DNA from: Ceratobasidium sp. AG-K
Taxonomy: Eukaryota > Basidiomycota > Agaricomycetes > Cantharellales > Ceratobasidiaceae
Assembly (NCBI GenBank): GCA_037039685.1
Contig: JAWNGF010000009.1
Span: 2,232,001-2,296,000, forward strand
Direction: 5' to 3'
DNA: 64,000 nt
The position numbers were made by a program, and so were the translations under genes. Below, piece after piece: positions 1 through 17,627 of this stretch (the stretch's first letter is position 1; each line of letters starts with the position of its first letter). Below the pieces are notes generated by a model. The model was not told the origin of the DNA. It was given only the letters and a program-made list of their open reading frames with translations, and ran no database searches.

Positions 1-321
1 TTAATATCCCGTCCCTTGGGATCCGAGACGAGCACTCCGGAGGCGCTCCTGCAGATGTGAGAAATTTCTGAGCGGGGTATCTATGGCAACGAGTCCATAA
101 GCGTACCTATCGGTTGCAATAGCGAGCTTGGCCATGCTGGTCAAGTCTTCTGTGCTAGCATTAAGGGATCCTGGTACGCTGGTAAGTGGCGTGTTAACGC
201 TCGATCCATTGACGGAGACCGTATCTCCTGGGGTGCCGGTTGAAGAGCCCTTGCCGCCCTTGGAGGCAGCCTTGGCAGCCTTTTCTGCGAGTCTCTTCTG
301 CTTGGACGCGGATGGAGGCAT
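1..321 (-). CDS. ARB1: ABCF-family ATPase ARB1/ABCF2, N-terminal part (gene runs off the left edge)
   Basis: ABCF ATPases of the ARB1/ABCF2 group act in ribosome biogenesis and shuttle between nucleus and cytoplasm. The start is the ATG at 321-319, giving MPPSASKQKRLAEKAAKAA, the lysine/alanine-rich tail typical of fungal ARB1. The reading frame upstream of it is open for 57 more codons but looks like 5' UTR. Exon 1 is 321-107; a 58-nt intron (106-49) has GTACGC at its donor and CTGCAG at its acceptor. Splicing gives MAKLAIATDRSASGVLVSDP then KGRDI, which matches the conserved block before the first ABC domain; without splicing the frame ends at a TAA at 3-1. Walker motifs lie outside the window. 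Family identification rests on remembered N-terminal similarity, since no ATPase motif is visible. Confidence 0.85.
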   Translation of the reverse strand: MPPSASKQKRLAEKAAKAASKGGKGSSTGTPGDTVSVNGSSVNTPLTSVPGSLNASTEDLTSMAKLAIATDRYAYGLVAIDTPLRNFSHLQERLRSARLGSQGTGY

Positions 322-2841
322 TTCAACAGAGTGGTGGGCAAAAGTGGAAAATTGTCTAGGGTACGAGATGATCGCCAATACGTGACCAATCACATATACC
401 CCACTTTGGGTGCTCACGTGCCAATGACGGTATCGAATGTCGCAGTCAAAGGAGGCAAGCCAGGGACTCGATTCTCGCCACGCGTCGCTCAAGGGGTTCG
501 CAATGCCACCCTGAGCGTTGAGGGAAGCTTTGGAGGTTATTAGCCTCTGTCCTTGAATGCCTTAATTTAGTGGTCCGGTTCGAGCGGCGAGCCCTAAGCG
601 CCGTGCGTCTCCATAGCTGTATGCGCTTTCGTGACAGGACGGATGGTCGAAGGTTACTCTCCCCGTCATCCCCGTCCACCTCAAAGGGTATCCTTGTTGT
701 ATTATTATTATTATCTATAGGTGCCACCCGGCTTTCCCTTTGATTTCTTCCATAAGCTCCCGAGTTCACTTCCGCTCTTCCAGGCAATGCGGCCCATCTC
801 TATCCACCCATTCGGTAGGGCATCAGTCTGAGCTGCCCTTGTTGGGGGCTGGTCGATTTCGCCACGGATCTCGCTTTAAACGTTATAGGGTAGGCGTGTT
901 TGGCTCGAGCACGTAATTAATACACTTTTCAATTCATTGGCACCGTGCTTCTTTTATTTTCGACCAAGTTGAGATCTGCTAGATTCCACGGCGGTGGCAT
1001 CGAAATGTGCAGACTTCCTGGTTTCGAAGCTAGTGGAAACAGCGGATCTCAAGTGTAGGTCAGTAACCTATTTCGTTAGCTCGACTTGCGCAAGCTGTCA
1101 ACCGCTGGCAATGTGCAATTCAGTTCAATCTGCTTGTATTCTGTGCGTACAATATACACCAGCTCTTGCAGAGTTGCGTCGAACCACGTGCTACTGTTTT
1201 CGACGCGCTCATCGACCACGGTCGCCTGTCTCTCGTTGAACTTCCGTCCGAAACTATATTAGGGATACTCAGTCGTCTCGAAGCGGGAGGTATCAGGCGC
1301 TTTCAGCAGGCCGGTGGATAGTTTGCCTGTCTAGGAGTTTTATTAACTAGCTCCTCAGGTCTGTCGCCGATTTCAAGACCTAGTGGCTGCGGACTGGTAC
1401 TTGCAATACGTGCTGGAGCTGGAACTTTGCGGGTACGCGCCACCACCTATACCGCGTCTGAAGTTGAAATACCTCGAAAATCAACAACATTGTGCGAACA
1501 TCATCCAAAATGGGGAGAGCCTGGGTCTATTCAACCAACCCTCATCCAGTTCTCCGTTGCGGGTCAGTCAAGTTCTGGGAAATTCGTAGATGGAGTTTAC
1601 GCTCGAGGACTCCAACACTTACTCCCCTGGATCATTCTGCAAGTGCCACTACGTATGCTCTTGATTTTTACCAGCTACCATCCTCCAACACAGAATCCGA
1701 GTTGAAAACATGGACTCACACAAATTTGGGCCAACGTGTCGTCAAATTTACGATCCAACCTGCGCAAGATTTTTTGGATTTAACGGCAGTGGTCATTGAA
1801 GTTATATTGAAGGAGGCAGGTGTTTTTCTTTTCTTTATCTCGGGATGTGCTTGGATTTGACAGCTTTTAAGTCGGCAGTTGGAACAGGTATTTTAGTTTA
1901 CAGTCTATGAGAAGAGTGACCGAAGCGACCAGCCCTCTAGTGTGCATTGGGCGTACTTTACGTTATACTCGAATACATTTATATCCAGGCAGGGGGTAAC
2001 GGTATGAGTAAACGTCTTCACGTTACCATTCCGGGCGGGAACGAACGATTTTTGTTCTCCATTAAGTTTGTACGAAAGTTGTTTCCAGCGCATCGTCACT
2101 TGTCGTACATCCAGGGCACCACCAAGCTACGTCAATGAATCAGGTGATAATCCGAGCATGCATCCGCTCTAAACCACCGTCAACACTAATTTTACTCGTA
2201 AAAATCTTGCACAGAACAGTTATGGAAATACCCCAGCGTGTTCATCGGCAAAACATGATTAGCTCCCAGCACGCCCTAGCGCCAGGAGCCAAACGAAATC
2301 TTGCTGGCGACTTACCACAAGATATACGGTATACGGCAATCCCATCATGTTGGCCTATGTTTGCCTGGAAACGGCTTCCGTTGGCTACGCCATGAGGCAT
2401 CCAAATCTCCCACCACTCCTATGACCTGGACGTTGCAGACTTGGGCACTCAATACACGCTTGAATTAGAACACTGTGGGAACTAGGCCTTACTTGTACCG
2501 CGAATGTGTCTAAGCATCATGCCAGGACAGTGCAAAGCCCGTACGACCGCTTGTTTCCCATCCATCCAATTATCAGCAATTTAACATGATATGAGTTAGT
2601 GGTATAGGGCGGAACAGTCGTTACAATAAATCAAGGGATAAGGTGCGCATATAATTCAACATGCCAGCGCTCCAATTACAGGAAGCCTTGTATATATACA
2701 ACCACAGTTTTTTTTACAGTACAGAGCCACAAAATCAAGTACAATACAGTGACAATCTGGAGCCACCGCAGGAGAGATCATATATCAGAACATACTATCG
2801 CGTATAGTTGGCTCCTGGGACTCGATGAATGCGCCAATCTT
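322..2841. other. Intergenic region, no gene recognised
   Basis: About 2.5 kb between the 5' end of ARB1 and the 3' end of the membrane-protein gene. It contains scattered open frames of 60-120 codons (for example 1383-1860, plus strand) with no recognisable domain and no splice pattern I could connect. The left part must contain the ARB1 promoter and the right end (about 2690-2841) the 3' UTR of the next gene. No tRNA, LTR or transposon remnant was seen. Confidence 0.5.
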
Positions 2842-4664
2842 TCAAGCCTTTGACAACAGGTGAGTTCTCTCTTCCAGCATATCAGGTCCCTTGGGGTCTC
2901 GTTCTTCCCCTTTCAATACAACACTGAATCCCATCCCGTCCTCCCATTCGTTCCTTGCCTGTACTTGCTCGTATCGGATAACCATACGGTCGATGGTCTC
3001 GTTGCTCATCCCCTTGACTATGTCGAATCTGGCACCCCTTGTTGCCGCTAGGACCCTCGATAACATTGTCTCGTCTGTCAGGACGAATCCTTTTCCTATG
3101 TAAAAGCATGCAAGGAGACACGGCACTACGACCGTAATTAAGGCCGCGGCATAGGCCCACCAGAGAAAGCGTGGAGTGTAAACATATCGGCTAGCAAATG
3201 GTTGTGCATATGCCGGAACAATCTCATTCAAACTGGCATTCTGCGCATAGTGGGTAAGTAATAGCGTACTTTTCGCAAAGATGGATTCAAGCGAGTCACT
3301 GAGCCTTCGGAGTTTGCCGTCATCTCCAATGGGATTATAATAAAAGGCCGAATAGTGCTCTTCGCAGAAGAAAATTCCTGCCAAGCTTAACAGTAACATG
3401 CTGTTCTTCGAAAGGACGTCGAATCCGGTACTAGAATTGGGTGCCTCGTGAATCTCGCCAACCAAAGGGCCGGCGAATGCGTCTATGAATGCCCATGTAT
3501 TTAGCTGGGTACGAGTATTAGCGCAAGAGGGGACGTCAAGCAATGTAACGTTCGCTGGATTCGAATTCAAGGGACATGACGAGGTGTTTAACAGTCCCAA
3601 AGATGTACCCGTGATTGGGGTGTGAGATGTTATATTCCACCCGAGGATTGATGCCTCGTGGTGGGTACCTTGGAATACGACATTCACAGTCTGCATTCCT
3701 TGATAGAATGCGCATCTTGTTCCAATCGGCGACGCCGTCCAGTTCAAGCCATTATTCATGGGTGCACCTCCTCGTGTCGGCCACACTGCAATATCGAGCA
3801 TGGGGTAGTCGTCGTCCATTGTGAACCTTGCTCTATAGTACGTTTTATTGTATGTGGTAGAGCTAGAGTTTAGCTGCTCCTCTGGAGTATAGTCGTTGCA
3901 ATCGATGACTGGGGATTTGTAACTGATTCGATAGGAGCAATTGAAACCACAATCAAGAGGGGGATCCCAAGGTCCGAGCTTTCGGAGCTTCAAAATGTCT
4001 TGCACACTGTCCATTAGGTATGCGTCGGGACGATGATACGACCAGTTGCCGTGGACCATGGCAAAATGAGTCGAATTTCGAGAGAAGTCTGGCCGTGGCA
4101 CGGTCAGTTGGGTGAGTTTACTATACATCGGCCGTTCGACTAGAGCGGCTGGAGGGGCGATGGTGATGATCGCATAGGTAAGTACGTTGAGAGTTGCGAG
4201 GATGGGAACAAGGAGATCTCGGAGGGAGCCATTTGCGATGATTCTGAGTGCAGGGGTGAGCGCCGGCAGCTGGAGCGCCGAGTCAACGACCTCGACCGGA
4301 AGTGGCTTTCCCGGCAACGATGACCACAGCTATGAAAGGTTGAGAGGTAAGGTTTTTTAATTTTTAATTTTTTTAATCAGTCATGACATGTCCATGATCC
4401 ATATGGGAGCGTACTTACAATGGGAACGAAGGCCGTAGTGGCAGATGCCACCATACATCCACGAACCGCGAGCGGCCACACATTTTTCAGAGCGGCCATC
4501 ACAGTTTTGTCATATTGTGACGCATCTTGGTCGTGGAGGGCAACGAAGCTAAAATGATTCCCGAGGCAAATAAACAGGCCAAGTAGCCAAGGACCATACA
4601 GCATACATAACCATCGTGTCTGCGTTTCAAGGTTACCCCACCATCTTAACAGCGCGTTGGCCAT
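2842..4664 (-). CDS. Multipass membrane protein with large N-glycosylated ectodomain (DUF3176-like layout)
   Basis: Two exons: 4664-4419 and 4329-2842, with an 89-nt intron (GTAAGT donor, CATAG acceptor) whose removal joins FVPI to LWSSLPGKPLPVEV and gives 577 aa. I see four hydrophobic segments: two in exon 1 (around WLCMLYGPWLLGLFICL and AVRGCMVASATTAFVPI), one near LLVPILATLNVLTYAIITIA, and one near the C terminus (FLWWAYAAALITVVVPCLLA). Between the third and fourth lies a region of about 320 residues with more than ten N-x-S/T sequons and several cysteines, so it is probably lumenal or extracellular. The C-terminal tail of about 80 residues is charged. The layout resembles fungal DUF3176-type proteins, but I cannot confirm the family. 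Function unknown. Confidence 0.7.
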
Positions 4665-5705
4665 GGCAGCACTAGCGAAAGCGTGGAATTTAGCGTGGGA
4701 TGCCAGAGAGGGGGGAGGGTGAAGATTGGTGGAAAACCAGAAACGACCCGCCGAGTACATGCATTTATCTTGGCAGAGGCCTTCTTGATATTGCCCAACT
4801 TCATTCAGTGGCGAGGAAAAGCTTGAGCGCCCAAGGAGGGAATTTGAGTTCTGTCAAAGAGATAGTACCAAATTCATACCTTCGAGCCAAGGCCTCGTCG
4901 CGGATCAACCTGCCCCCGGCAGATCGCCCCTATTCTCGAGATTGACATGGAACCACGTGGCCACTCTTCCAGTTGAACTACCGGACTCCACTGGTCCCTG
5001 TTAGTGGTATGTCGCTAAAGTCGCGGACAGGAAGTCAGAATATAGCTACAGAGGGGCGAACATTCGTGAATAACGTCCTCGAAACAAGGCAAACGAGTTG
5101 GGGGAGTAGTGTACGGGGAGTCACTTGGAGTTGACCTGACAGGGACCCCTCGCTGCATACACCTAACTAAGGATAGTATACATAGTGGATCTGGACCGCC
5201 AAGGCAGGCGCTAATCTTAAAGAATTCTGCAGTCTTATCGCCTCGATCTCTGGTAGCCGGCCTCGCTAACTCTTGGTGAATCCAAATTTGGAGTCGCTCT
5301 GGAATCGCCACAGCCACAGTGGTTCTAAACCTGAGTGCAAGTCCACCTCACCCTCGCCTGTTCCCGTGAGATCGTCATTGTGCCTGATATTCTCAGTCAA
5401 GCTCATACTATGACAGTGCCGAATCCCACCTCAGAATCGACTTCGTGAGCTCTATCAAGCATCTCCTGATAGCTTGCACTTGAAGCGCTATTGTACACGT
5501 GCCGTGAGCCTAAATTTGAAGCCCCAGCGGTGCTCGATCACGGCCCAGTTATCGGGGAACTTAATTCATGGCCCGGTGTGCCACAAAATCCAGAACAACA
5601 GATTTCCAACTTGCATACATGCCTCGACTAACACCAATGGGGAAAAGTAAACTAATATACATGTAGTCGCGTCACAAGCGTAGACCCATACAAGTCTGAA
5701 ATGTA
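4665..5705. other. Intergenic region, no gene recognised
   Basis: Contains the upstream region of the membrane-protein gene (from 4665) and the 3' flank of NOB1 (to 5705). The 100-codon open frame on the minus strand at 5015-5317 has no recognisable motif. Nothing else supported. Confidence 0.5.
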
Positions 5706-7268
5706 TTAATGTTTTCGACGTGCTTCATTTGGGTTCTTACGACCATGCCCAATGACCGGAAGTCCTCCGGTCGACCGTCGGGTGCCGGTAAGGATTTCAG
5801 GTATCCTGCCGGCCCGGCCGTTAACGTCCCGCCCGAAATGAGACCTCTTCCACTCACCAATCAGGATCATCCCAATTCATGCCGCTTCCCTTCCCTTGCG
5901 CCAATGCACGGTCGACTCTTTTTTGCTCCTTTCTCTGGCGAACAGCCTCCTGATGCACCCCTTTCTGAAACTCCACTTGATCTTCCCGTAAAATAATGTT
6001 TGTGCTGCCCACACCACCCTTGGCCGCTCCCGCTTTGGGTGAAGGGATGCTATACTTGGTGCCGCGATTCTTGTATTGGAAGTTCTTTTTCAGGTGAATC
6101 TGGACCACAGGTTCAGAGTCGTCTGCGCCCGAAGCGCTGGTCGTGACTGATGTACGGAGGAGTGTGGCATTCCCACAGGTCGGGCAAAACTTCTTGGTGT
6201 TGTCTTTGCAAATCCTTGAATATCATAATTAGTGGTCAAGGACTCCTCGTTGCATGCACGTGCAACCAAGACTCACTTGAAACACGCATGGCACCTTAAT
6301 ACCCAACTCTTTACGCTGGTTATCCGCCGACCCTCGGTTCCGACAAGTTCAAGGCCCATCTGAAGCAGTACGTTTTGCATGGCGTAATCCACTGTCATAC
6401 ATGCGACGGCCACTTTCGTAGGAGGAGCGTCCTTGGTTTTCTTCCCACTTCGCTTAGGGTCAGCCGAAGCAAGCATATGCAGGGCTTGGGACTTGTGTTT
6501 GGCGACGTTCGTGGGCGTGATCCATTCTCCTTCCCCATCATCATCACCTGTTGGATCGTCGTAAAGCGGAGCCGTTGGCTCCGACTCCTCGGGTGGTGGA
6601 ACAGGCGGTGCGTTCGCGTCAAGAGGCACACGCTCAAATTCTGGGACCTCCTCTTCGGAAGATGTGGAACCACTGACCAGGGTGAGTGACTCCACTTTGT
6701 CGGAGAGTGGATCAGACGAGGTTTGCGCATCTCGACTCGTAAGCGGTCGCTCGAAACTGGGCGAGGTGGCAATCGTGGCCGCATGTGACGACCCTTGGTT
6801 GGATCGCTGCATATAAATTACGTCAGTACCCAGGCTGGGCTGGATCATGGATTCTAAGCGAATTACCTCGCCTTGCGACTCTGCTTGAGCCTGAGCTTCT
6901 TTCTCGTGCAAGGAGCATGTCAAGGCCAGGATCCTCAAGTCCGCAATGGATAAGACGCTATAGTCTCCAGTCTTTTTGGAGAATGCCGTAACTGTTTGGG
7001 GGTTAGGAATTCACCAGCGGGTTAGGTGATTCGACACACCCTTGGCAAGCGAGGCAACATCGGGTTCAAGTACCTCGAGTTTGATACCAGACGTCAACTC
7101 CAGTCTCTCTATATGCTCCCGAGCTCGTGGGTCTTTGAGTTCTGCAATCACTTGCGGAGCAGTTACATATCTCGTGGCCAAGCCTCGCAAAGGATTTAGA
7201 GACAGCAGAGGACCAGCGTCGAGCACGAGTGTGCCTACATTAGGCTCGCTAGAAATTGTTGCCGTCAT
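5706..7268 (-). CDS. NOB1: NOB1, PIN-domain endonuclease of late 40S ribosome maturation
   Basis: Nob1 cleaves 20S pre-rRNA at site D to make the 3' end of 18S rRNA in cytoplasmic pre-40S particles. Five exons fit in frame (7268-7040, 6991-6867, 6806-6277, 6214-5858, 5805-5706), 446 aa. The PIN domain is in exons 1-2: LVLDAGPLLSLNPLRGLATR, the acidic ELKD, and KKTGDYSVLSIADLRILALT after splicing. A low-complexity acidic linker follows. The zinc ribbon spans exons 3-4 (CHAC then CPTC), followed by the family motifs LKKNFQYKNRGTKYS and, across the last intron, DPDWIPEILTG and GLPVIGHGRKNPN. The start is the ATG at 7268, just before the PIN domain as usual. Intron 6866-6807 is exactly 60 nt with no in-frame stop, so retention would insert 20 residues. 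NOB1 is divergent to the GT71 gene. Confidence 0.93.
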
Positions 7269-7560
7269 GACTGTTGACCAAACAAGTAGATGTCTCGGGT
7301 GTAGTTTTCCGGTCAAATGAATCTATGGAGTCCGTTGAGAACGAGCCTTTACTCCAGACAAATAAACAAGTTGAGACGTAAATAAATTTACACTGAAGAT
7401 CGGAGTAAATCAATTGCATCCGCTCCGGTGTTATTGGTCTTATGTAACCAGGGCGCCTCCTAACCAGGCAACAACCGAACTGCGCAGCGCCTCGTATCAA
7501 CTCTCAACAACCACCAACAGACCTGCACTCCGAAGAGATCGAAAATACCCGATAAATGCT
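7269..7560. promoter_or_regulatory. Shared upstream region of divergent NOB1 and GT71 genes
   Basis: 292 bp separate the two predicted start codons, so both promoters and 5' UTRs must share this space. I see no convincing TATA box or repeated motif. The boundary depends on the provisional GT71 start at 7561. Confidence 0.5.
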
Positions 7561-9630
7561 ATGCATATTAGGAGGTCCACTATAGTCATTTCCTTGGGAG
7601 TGGGAGTATTCCTCTCAGTGTTCTGCTTCTCTCAACCGGCTGGGTACGCTCTTCATTTGCGCCCGATTGGAACCTGCGAGATTGGAGCTCTCGAGGTGGT
7701 TGGAACTCTTGGAAAGATTATCTTCCGGGTGCGGGAGGCTCCAAGTCTGCAGGTGGATCATCTGCCGAAGGAGTACCAATTGGTGAGCAACCCGGGATCC
7801 CGCCTACCCCAGCCAAAGGGAACGGGACCGGTGGGTTATACCCGGAAATTGCTATCAAGGACGGTAGCCTCCGAAAGAGACTCGGCGAGTTACTCGCACG
7901 CCCGGTGTGGTCATACGAAGAAGCGTTGGAGCGAAACACGCAACCATGCCCGATCAAAGTTGCGGATAAACAAGTGAGCATCTCTGTCCCGCGACCAACG
8001 AACTTGATACTGAGGCGAATACAGGTGAATCAAGACCAGCTTAAAGCAAATAGCGATGGATGGGCGCGTATTACCAACTCCGAGATCACAAAACGACGAA
8101 AGGACATCGTTGCATATCTCGAACAGGCCGAGAAAAGTGGCACGGAGCTAGTTGCGAACTCCTGGGTACAGAAAGGTCGTGGGATTGTGATGACCGGAGG
8201 GAACAAAGTGCGCCTGTCCATTCGTGATGATCAGACACCTGAGCTAGAGCAGATGATCTTTAGGACACGGTCCAGCGGATACTGGTAGCGCTACGAATTC
8301 TGCGTCACGAACACAAGTGTAAATTGGCAGTGGAGGTGTTCTCGTTCCCAGGGGAAATTAAGAACCAGGACCGAATCCGTGAATTGGGTGATCTTGGCGC
8401 GACTGTCAAAGAGGTTAGATAGCCTTTGGGGTTTACCCGTCTGGTTACAACTGACAAAATCTCTCAAGATTAAGGGGTTCGAAAAGGTGAGCTACACCCA
8501 CGGTACCGATGCGTGATGAAACGTAATCGCATAAACTTATAGGACCGAGGGGCATGGAAGAACTTTCAAGTGAGTCCCCTACCGACCGCCGGACTCGGCT
8601 TTTTCTCATGGCCATTAGATCAAAGCGGCAGCAATTGCCGAATCGAGTTTCCGGGAAGTGTTGTACCTGGACTCGGACAACATCCCACTCTCTGATCCGT
8701 CACTGCTATTTGATGAGCCACGGTACCGAGATGGTGGAAGAGCCGTATTTTGGCCTGATTTCAACAAGGATCATCGTACGCCCCACATCATTGTTAAATT
8801 AACTCGATACCTAATATGAACTAGCGAAAAATGCTATCTGGCGAATCCTTGGCGTCGAATGCAACTATAATGAGTGGGAAGTTGAATCAGGTACGTGCCA
8901 CCTCACTCGGCACGCGAGACATGGGTTTCTAATACACGAGTCTCAAAGGACAAATGCTAATAGATAAACGGGGAAACAACGGATTAAACCTGGCCGCGCT
9001 CCACATTGCCATTCACATGGCCCACGAGCAATCGTTTTATTACTCTTTGAGCGGTGGCGACAAGGTAGGTTCCGTCGCATTTCCGGCTAGATGAAACTAA
9101 TGCCATGAAATAAGGACACATTTGTAAGTACGAACGGCACAGTATTGATGTAGCTAAACGATTCCTAGCGATATGCGTTCTGGGCCTTGGGGCTGGAATA
9201 CACCCCGGCCCCACGCTGGTTATCATCACTGGGAAATGAACAGCATGGCCGATTCTGTGGTATTGGCATGCTCCAGGTATGACCCTTTATTGCTCAGCCC
9301 CAACCCCGCGCCTAACTTGCACCAACACAGTACGGTCTCTCCAAGACGCCCAAGCCAATGTTTGCGCACCTAAACCTGCTCAAACACACTTACCGCGTGA
9401 AACCAATTTTCACCGCGGTCAAACGACCGTTATTCGATCTCTCTAGGTCACGTTTGCTGGACGGAACGACAATAAACGTGTATACTCCAGCCACTGGAGG
9501 AATGTGCGTCGAGGTCAAGGTGAACGGGCCGGGTGATCAGTTGTTGGTCGAAGAGATTTGGGACGAGGGAGAGTTTGAGTGGTTTGAGGAGGCTTATTTC
9601 AAGCATGGCGGGTTAGCTGGAGGCTGGTAG
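7561..9630 (+). CDS. GT71 (MNN1/MNN2-type) alpha-mannosyltransferase, Golgi type II membrane protein
   Basis: Family members add alpha-linked mannose to glycans in the Golgi. Twelve exons keep frame: 7561-7643, 7688-7973, 8025-8207, 8264-8413, 8469-8486, 8543-8569, 8619-8775, 8825-8890, 8949-9064, 9115-9123, 9169-9276, 9331-9630, for 500 aa. Exon 1 encodes a hydrophobic signal anchor (IVISLGVGVFLSVFCF). Family landmarks are KGRGIVMTGGNKDTVQRIL, AVEVFSFPGEI, the DxD block VLYLDSDNIPLSDPSLLFDE, VFWPDFNKDHPKNAIWRILG and ECNYNEWEVESGQMLIDK. Exon 10 is a 9-nt microexon encoding Asp-Thr-Phe. Intron 7974-8024 (51 nt) keeps frame if retained. The first exon and the 44-nt first intron are the weakest part; everything from exon 4 on is well supported. 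Confidence 0.87.
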
Positions 9631-9963
9631 TTTATTCGCATTTTTCTCGCGATGGTAGTACAGTTGGACTTGATTACTAAGCAAGACTTGTAACTTATAT
9701 GACATCATTGGTGTAGAGTTTTCTCTAGTGTTATCCTCGTCCCTTACAGTAAAAGCTTGGTTGTGCATTCAAGTCTGAACAATGGACTAGTTACTGTGCA
9801 ATATGATAAACCTCCCAGCGCGTGTATATGACCCACCTATCCCCATCTCATTGGGTTCTGCATTTCATTTGACTCGCTTTCGGAGCACAGATCCGAGGTC
9901 CGAGAACCCGAAAGCGTCAAAGAGCATTTAGACGCACCCTCACCAAACTACAACTCCATCACC
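9631..9963. promoter_or_regulatory. GT71 3' flank and LEU2 upstream region with a short inverted repeat
   Basis: A perfect 9-bp inverted repeat, CGCTTTCGG at 9875-9883 and CCGAAAGCG at 9908-9916, lies 48-89 bp upstream of the LEU2 ATG. It could be a protein-binding site or a 5' UTR hairpin. No canonical CCGGNNCCGG Leu3 site was seen. The left part is the 3' flank of the GT71 gene. Confidence 0.4.
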
Positions 9964-11327
9964 ATGTCCAAAACGTACGTCCCATCCACACATACATGCA
10001 TAATCCAACCTTCAGTATAGATTCAATATTACTGTCCTTCCCGGGGACGGAATCGGTAAGCATACACCTGCCTAGCCGACACCCGATCACTCAAGCCGTG
10101 CAGGTCCCGAGGTGATCGACCAGGCCGTCCGGGTTCTGGACGTGATTTCTGCGAGCAGCGCGGGTATCAAGTTCAACCTCGCATCTCACGACTTTGGAGG
10201 ATGCGCGATCGACAAGCACGGGAATCCTCTCCCAGATGCGACGCTCGAGGCGTGCAAATCCGCCGATGCCGTGCTCATGGGTATGTACCACCAATTTTAA
10301 TATTAATTAAGACCTAATAAAAGTACACAGGCTCGGTGGGAGGCCCTAAATGGGGCGTGGGCAAAGTCCGGCCCGAACAAGGCCTGCTCAGACTACGCAA
10401 AGAACTCGGACTGTACGCCAACATCCGCCCCGCCAACTTTGCGTCCGACTCGCTCGTGGCTTCCTCGCCCCTTAAAGACTCGGTCGCCAAGGGTGTGGAC
10501 TTTATCGTCGTTCGCGAACTCATCGGGGGGCTGTACTTTGGTAAACGCAAGGAAGAAGATGAGAACATGCCCGAAGCCAAAGGTCTCACGAGTATCGGAC
10601 AAAAAAGCATCGGGGACGTGGGCGTCGCGTGGGACACGATGGTGTACTCGGTTGAAGAAGTCCAACGCATCACACGCGTGGCGGCGCAGATTGCCCTTGC
10701 TGCCGACCCACCGCTCAAGATTCACAGCGTGGACAAGGCGAATGTGTTGGCGAGTTCGAGGTTGTGGAGGAGGGTGGTGAGCGAGACGATCAAGAACGAG
10801 TTTCCGCAGCTCGAGTTGGAGCATGGGTTAGTGGATTCGGTCGCGATGGTCATGGTTCAGAGTCCGAGAAAGTTGAATGGGGTGATTTTGACGGAGAATT
10901 TGTTTGGTGACATGTGAGTTCTTGAATGATCCTTGGTTTGGTACTAATACTTCATAGTCTGTCGGACGAGGCGAGCGTGATTCCGGGTTCGCTTGGTCTG
11001 TTGCCGTCTGCGTCGTTGGCAGGTCCGCCCTCGCGCGTAACGGACAAGACGACGTTTGGGCTGTACGAGCCCATTCACGGCTCGGCGCCTGATATTGCGG
11101 GGCAGGGCATCGCGAATCCGATTGGAACAATTCTGAGCGCGGCCATGCTATTGCGCTACTCGCTCGGGCTGGAAAAAGAGGCCAAGGCGATCGAGGATGC
11201 GGTGCGCAAGGTATTAGATACCGACAATGGCGGCCTTGGGTTTAGGTCCAAGGATCTGGGTGGGGAAAAGGGGACGCAGGAGATTGGGGACAAGATTGTC
11301 GAGGTGTTGAAGAGTAACTTGGCGTAA
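9964..11327 (+). CDS. LEU2: 3-isopropylmalate dehydrogenase
   Basis: NAD-dependent oxidative decarboxylase of 3-isopropylmalate, the third committed step of leucine synthesis (EC 1.1.1.85). Five exons, 9964-9974, 10021-10055, 10104-10280, 10331-10913 and 10958-11327, give 391 aa. The first exon is only 11 nt and encodes Met-Ser-Lys plus two bases; splicing yields [20 protein letters not shown]. Other signatures are GSVGGPKWG, the substrate loop [35 protein letters not shown] (spanning intron 4), and the NAD-binding stretch [30 protein letters not shown] marks isopropylmalate rather than isocitrate dehydrogenase. No defects seen. Confidence 0.96.
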
Positions 11328-12079
11328 TTGAATGTAGTTAAAATAGTGTGTATGCGTAAATGGACTGTACTTGGCTGGAAAAGGAAGGTGGTGCCTGGGG
11401 TCCTGCTGCCGAGCCGAATAGCGAAAAAGTGGAATCAGCGCAAAGCGATCGCCTTCTGTGTGTTTATAAATTGGTGCGACGGAGGCATTGTTTACGTTGA
11501 AAGGGGATGTGAGCGACATTTTGAGCTATCACTGCGATCTCTGGCTGGGATCTGTGTGCCTGGGATCTTGCTCATCTTTATTGACATAAAATACACAAAC
11601 TATAACTTCTAGTTTCTGAGCTGTTCACATGTGCATTCCACCGCAGAACACAACGTAGTTCAGAATGAATCCCAGCGAGCAGATTGGAGAGGGCAGAGGG
11701 GAGAAGCGATTTGACGCAAGACACGTGATTTGATCAGCCACGTCTCAATAGCGCAACAGTCGCGAACGGCGCAAGAGATGGTGTGGCATAGCGTAGATGG
11801 ATGGTGGGTGAGTTTACATGATGCCGTCGTCGAGATGATTGCCCCGGCTCACGGCGCTTCTTTGCACGTGTCGTTCGAGTTCGCAGGCTATTAGCCGCCG
11901 GATTGCAGAGGGCCCGAGTTGTGCAAATTTATACGGGGGTGTGTAGGTGTATATGCTGAATGAATGAATAGAGGCACCAGAGTGATGTGTGATGGATGCG
12001 TGAGTGTGATTGGTTGTGTTGAAGAGGGGTGCGCACGGACCCCCTTGGAAGTTACCACTTGCTAATTACCACAACTGGC
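11328..12079. promoter_or_regulatory. LEU2 3' flank and upstream region of the KDM5-type gene
   Basis: No gene seen. Two CACGTG E-box palindromes lie at 11722-11727 and 11865-11870, about 210-360 bp upstream of the next predicted start. Several short frames here are random. Confidence 0.4.

Positions 12080-17627
<5,548 letters not shown>

Noticed and set aside
322..492. Longer ARB1 N terminus starting at 492
   Set aside because: The extra 57 residues are unlike the family, and MPPSASK at 321 is the usual start.
1383..1860. Plus-strand ORFs in the 322-2841 gap as a gene
   Set aside because: Overlapping short frames, no domain, no consistent splice joins.
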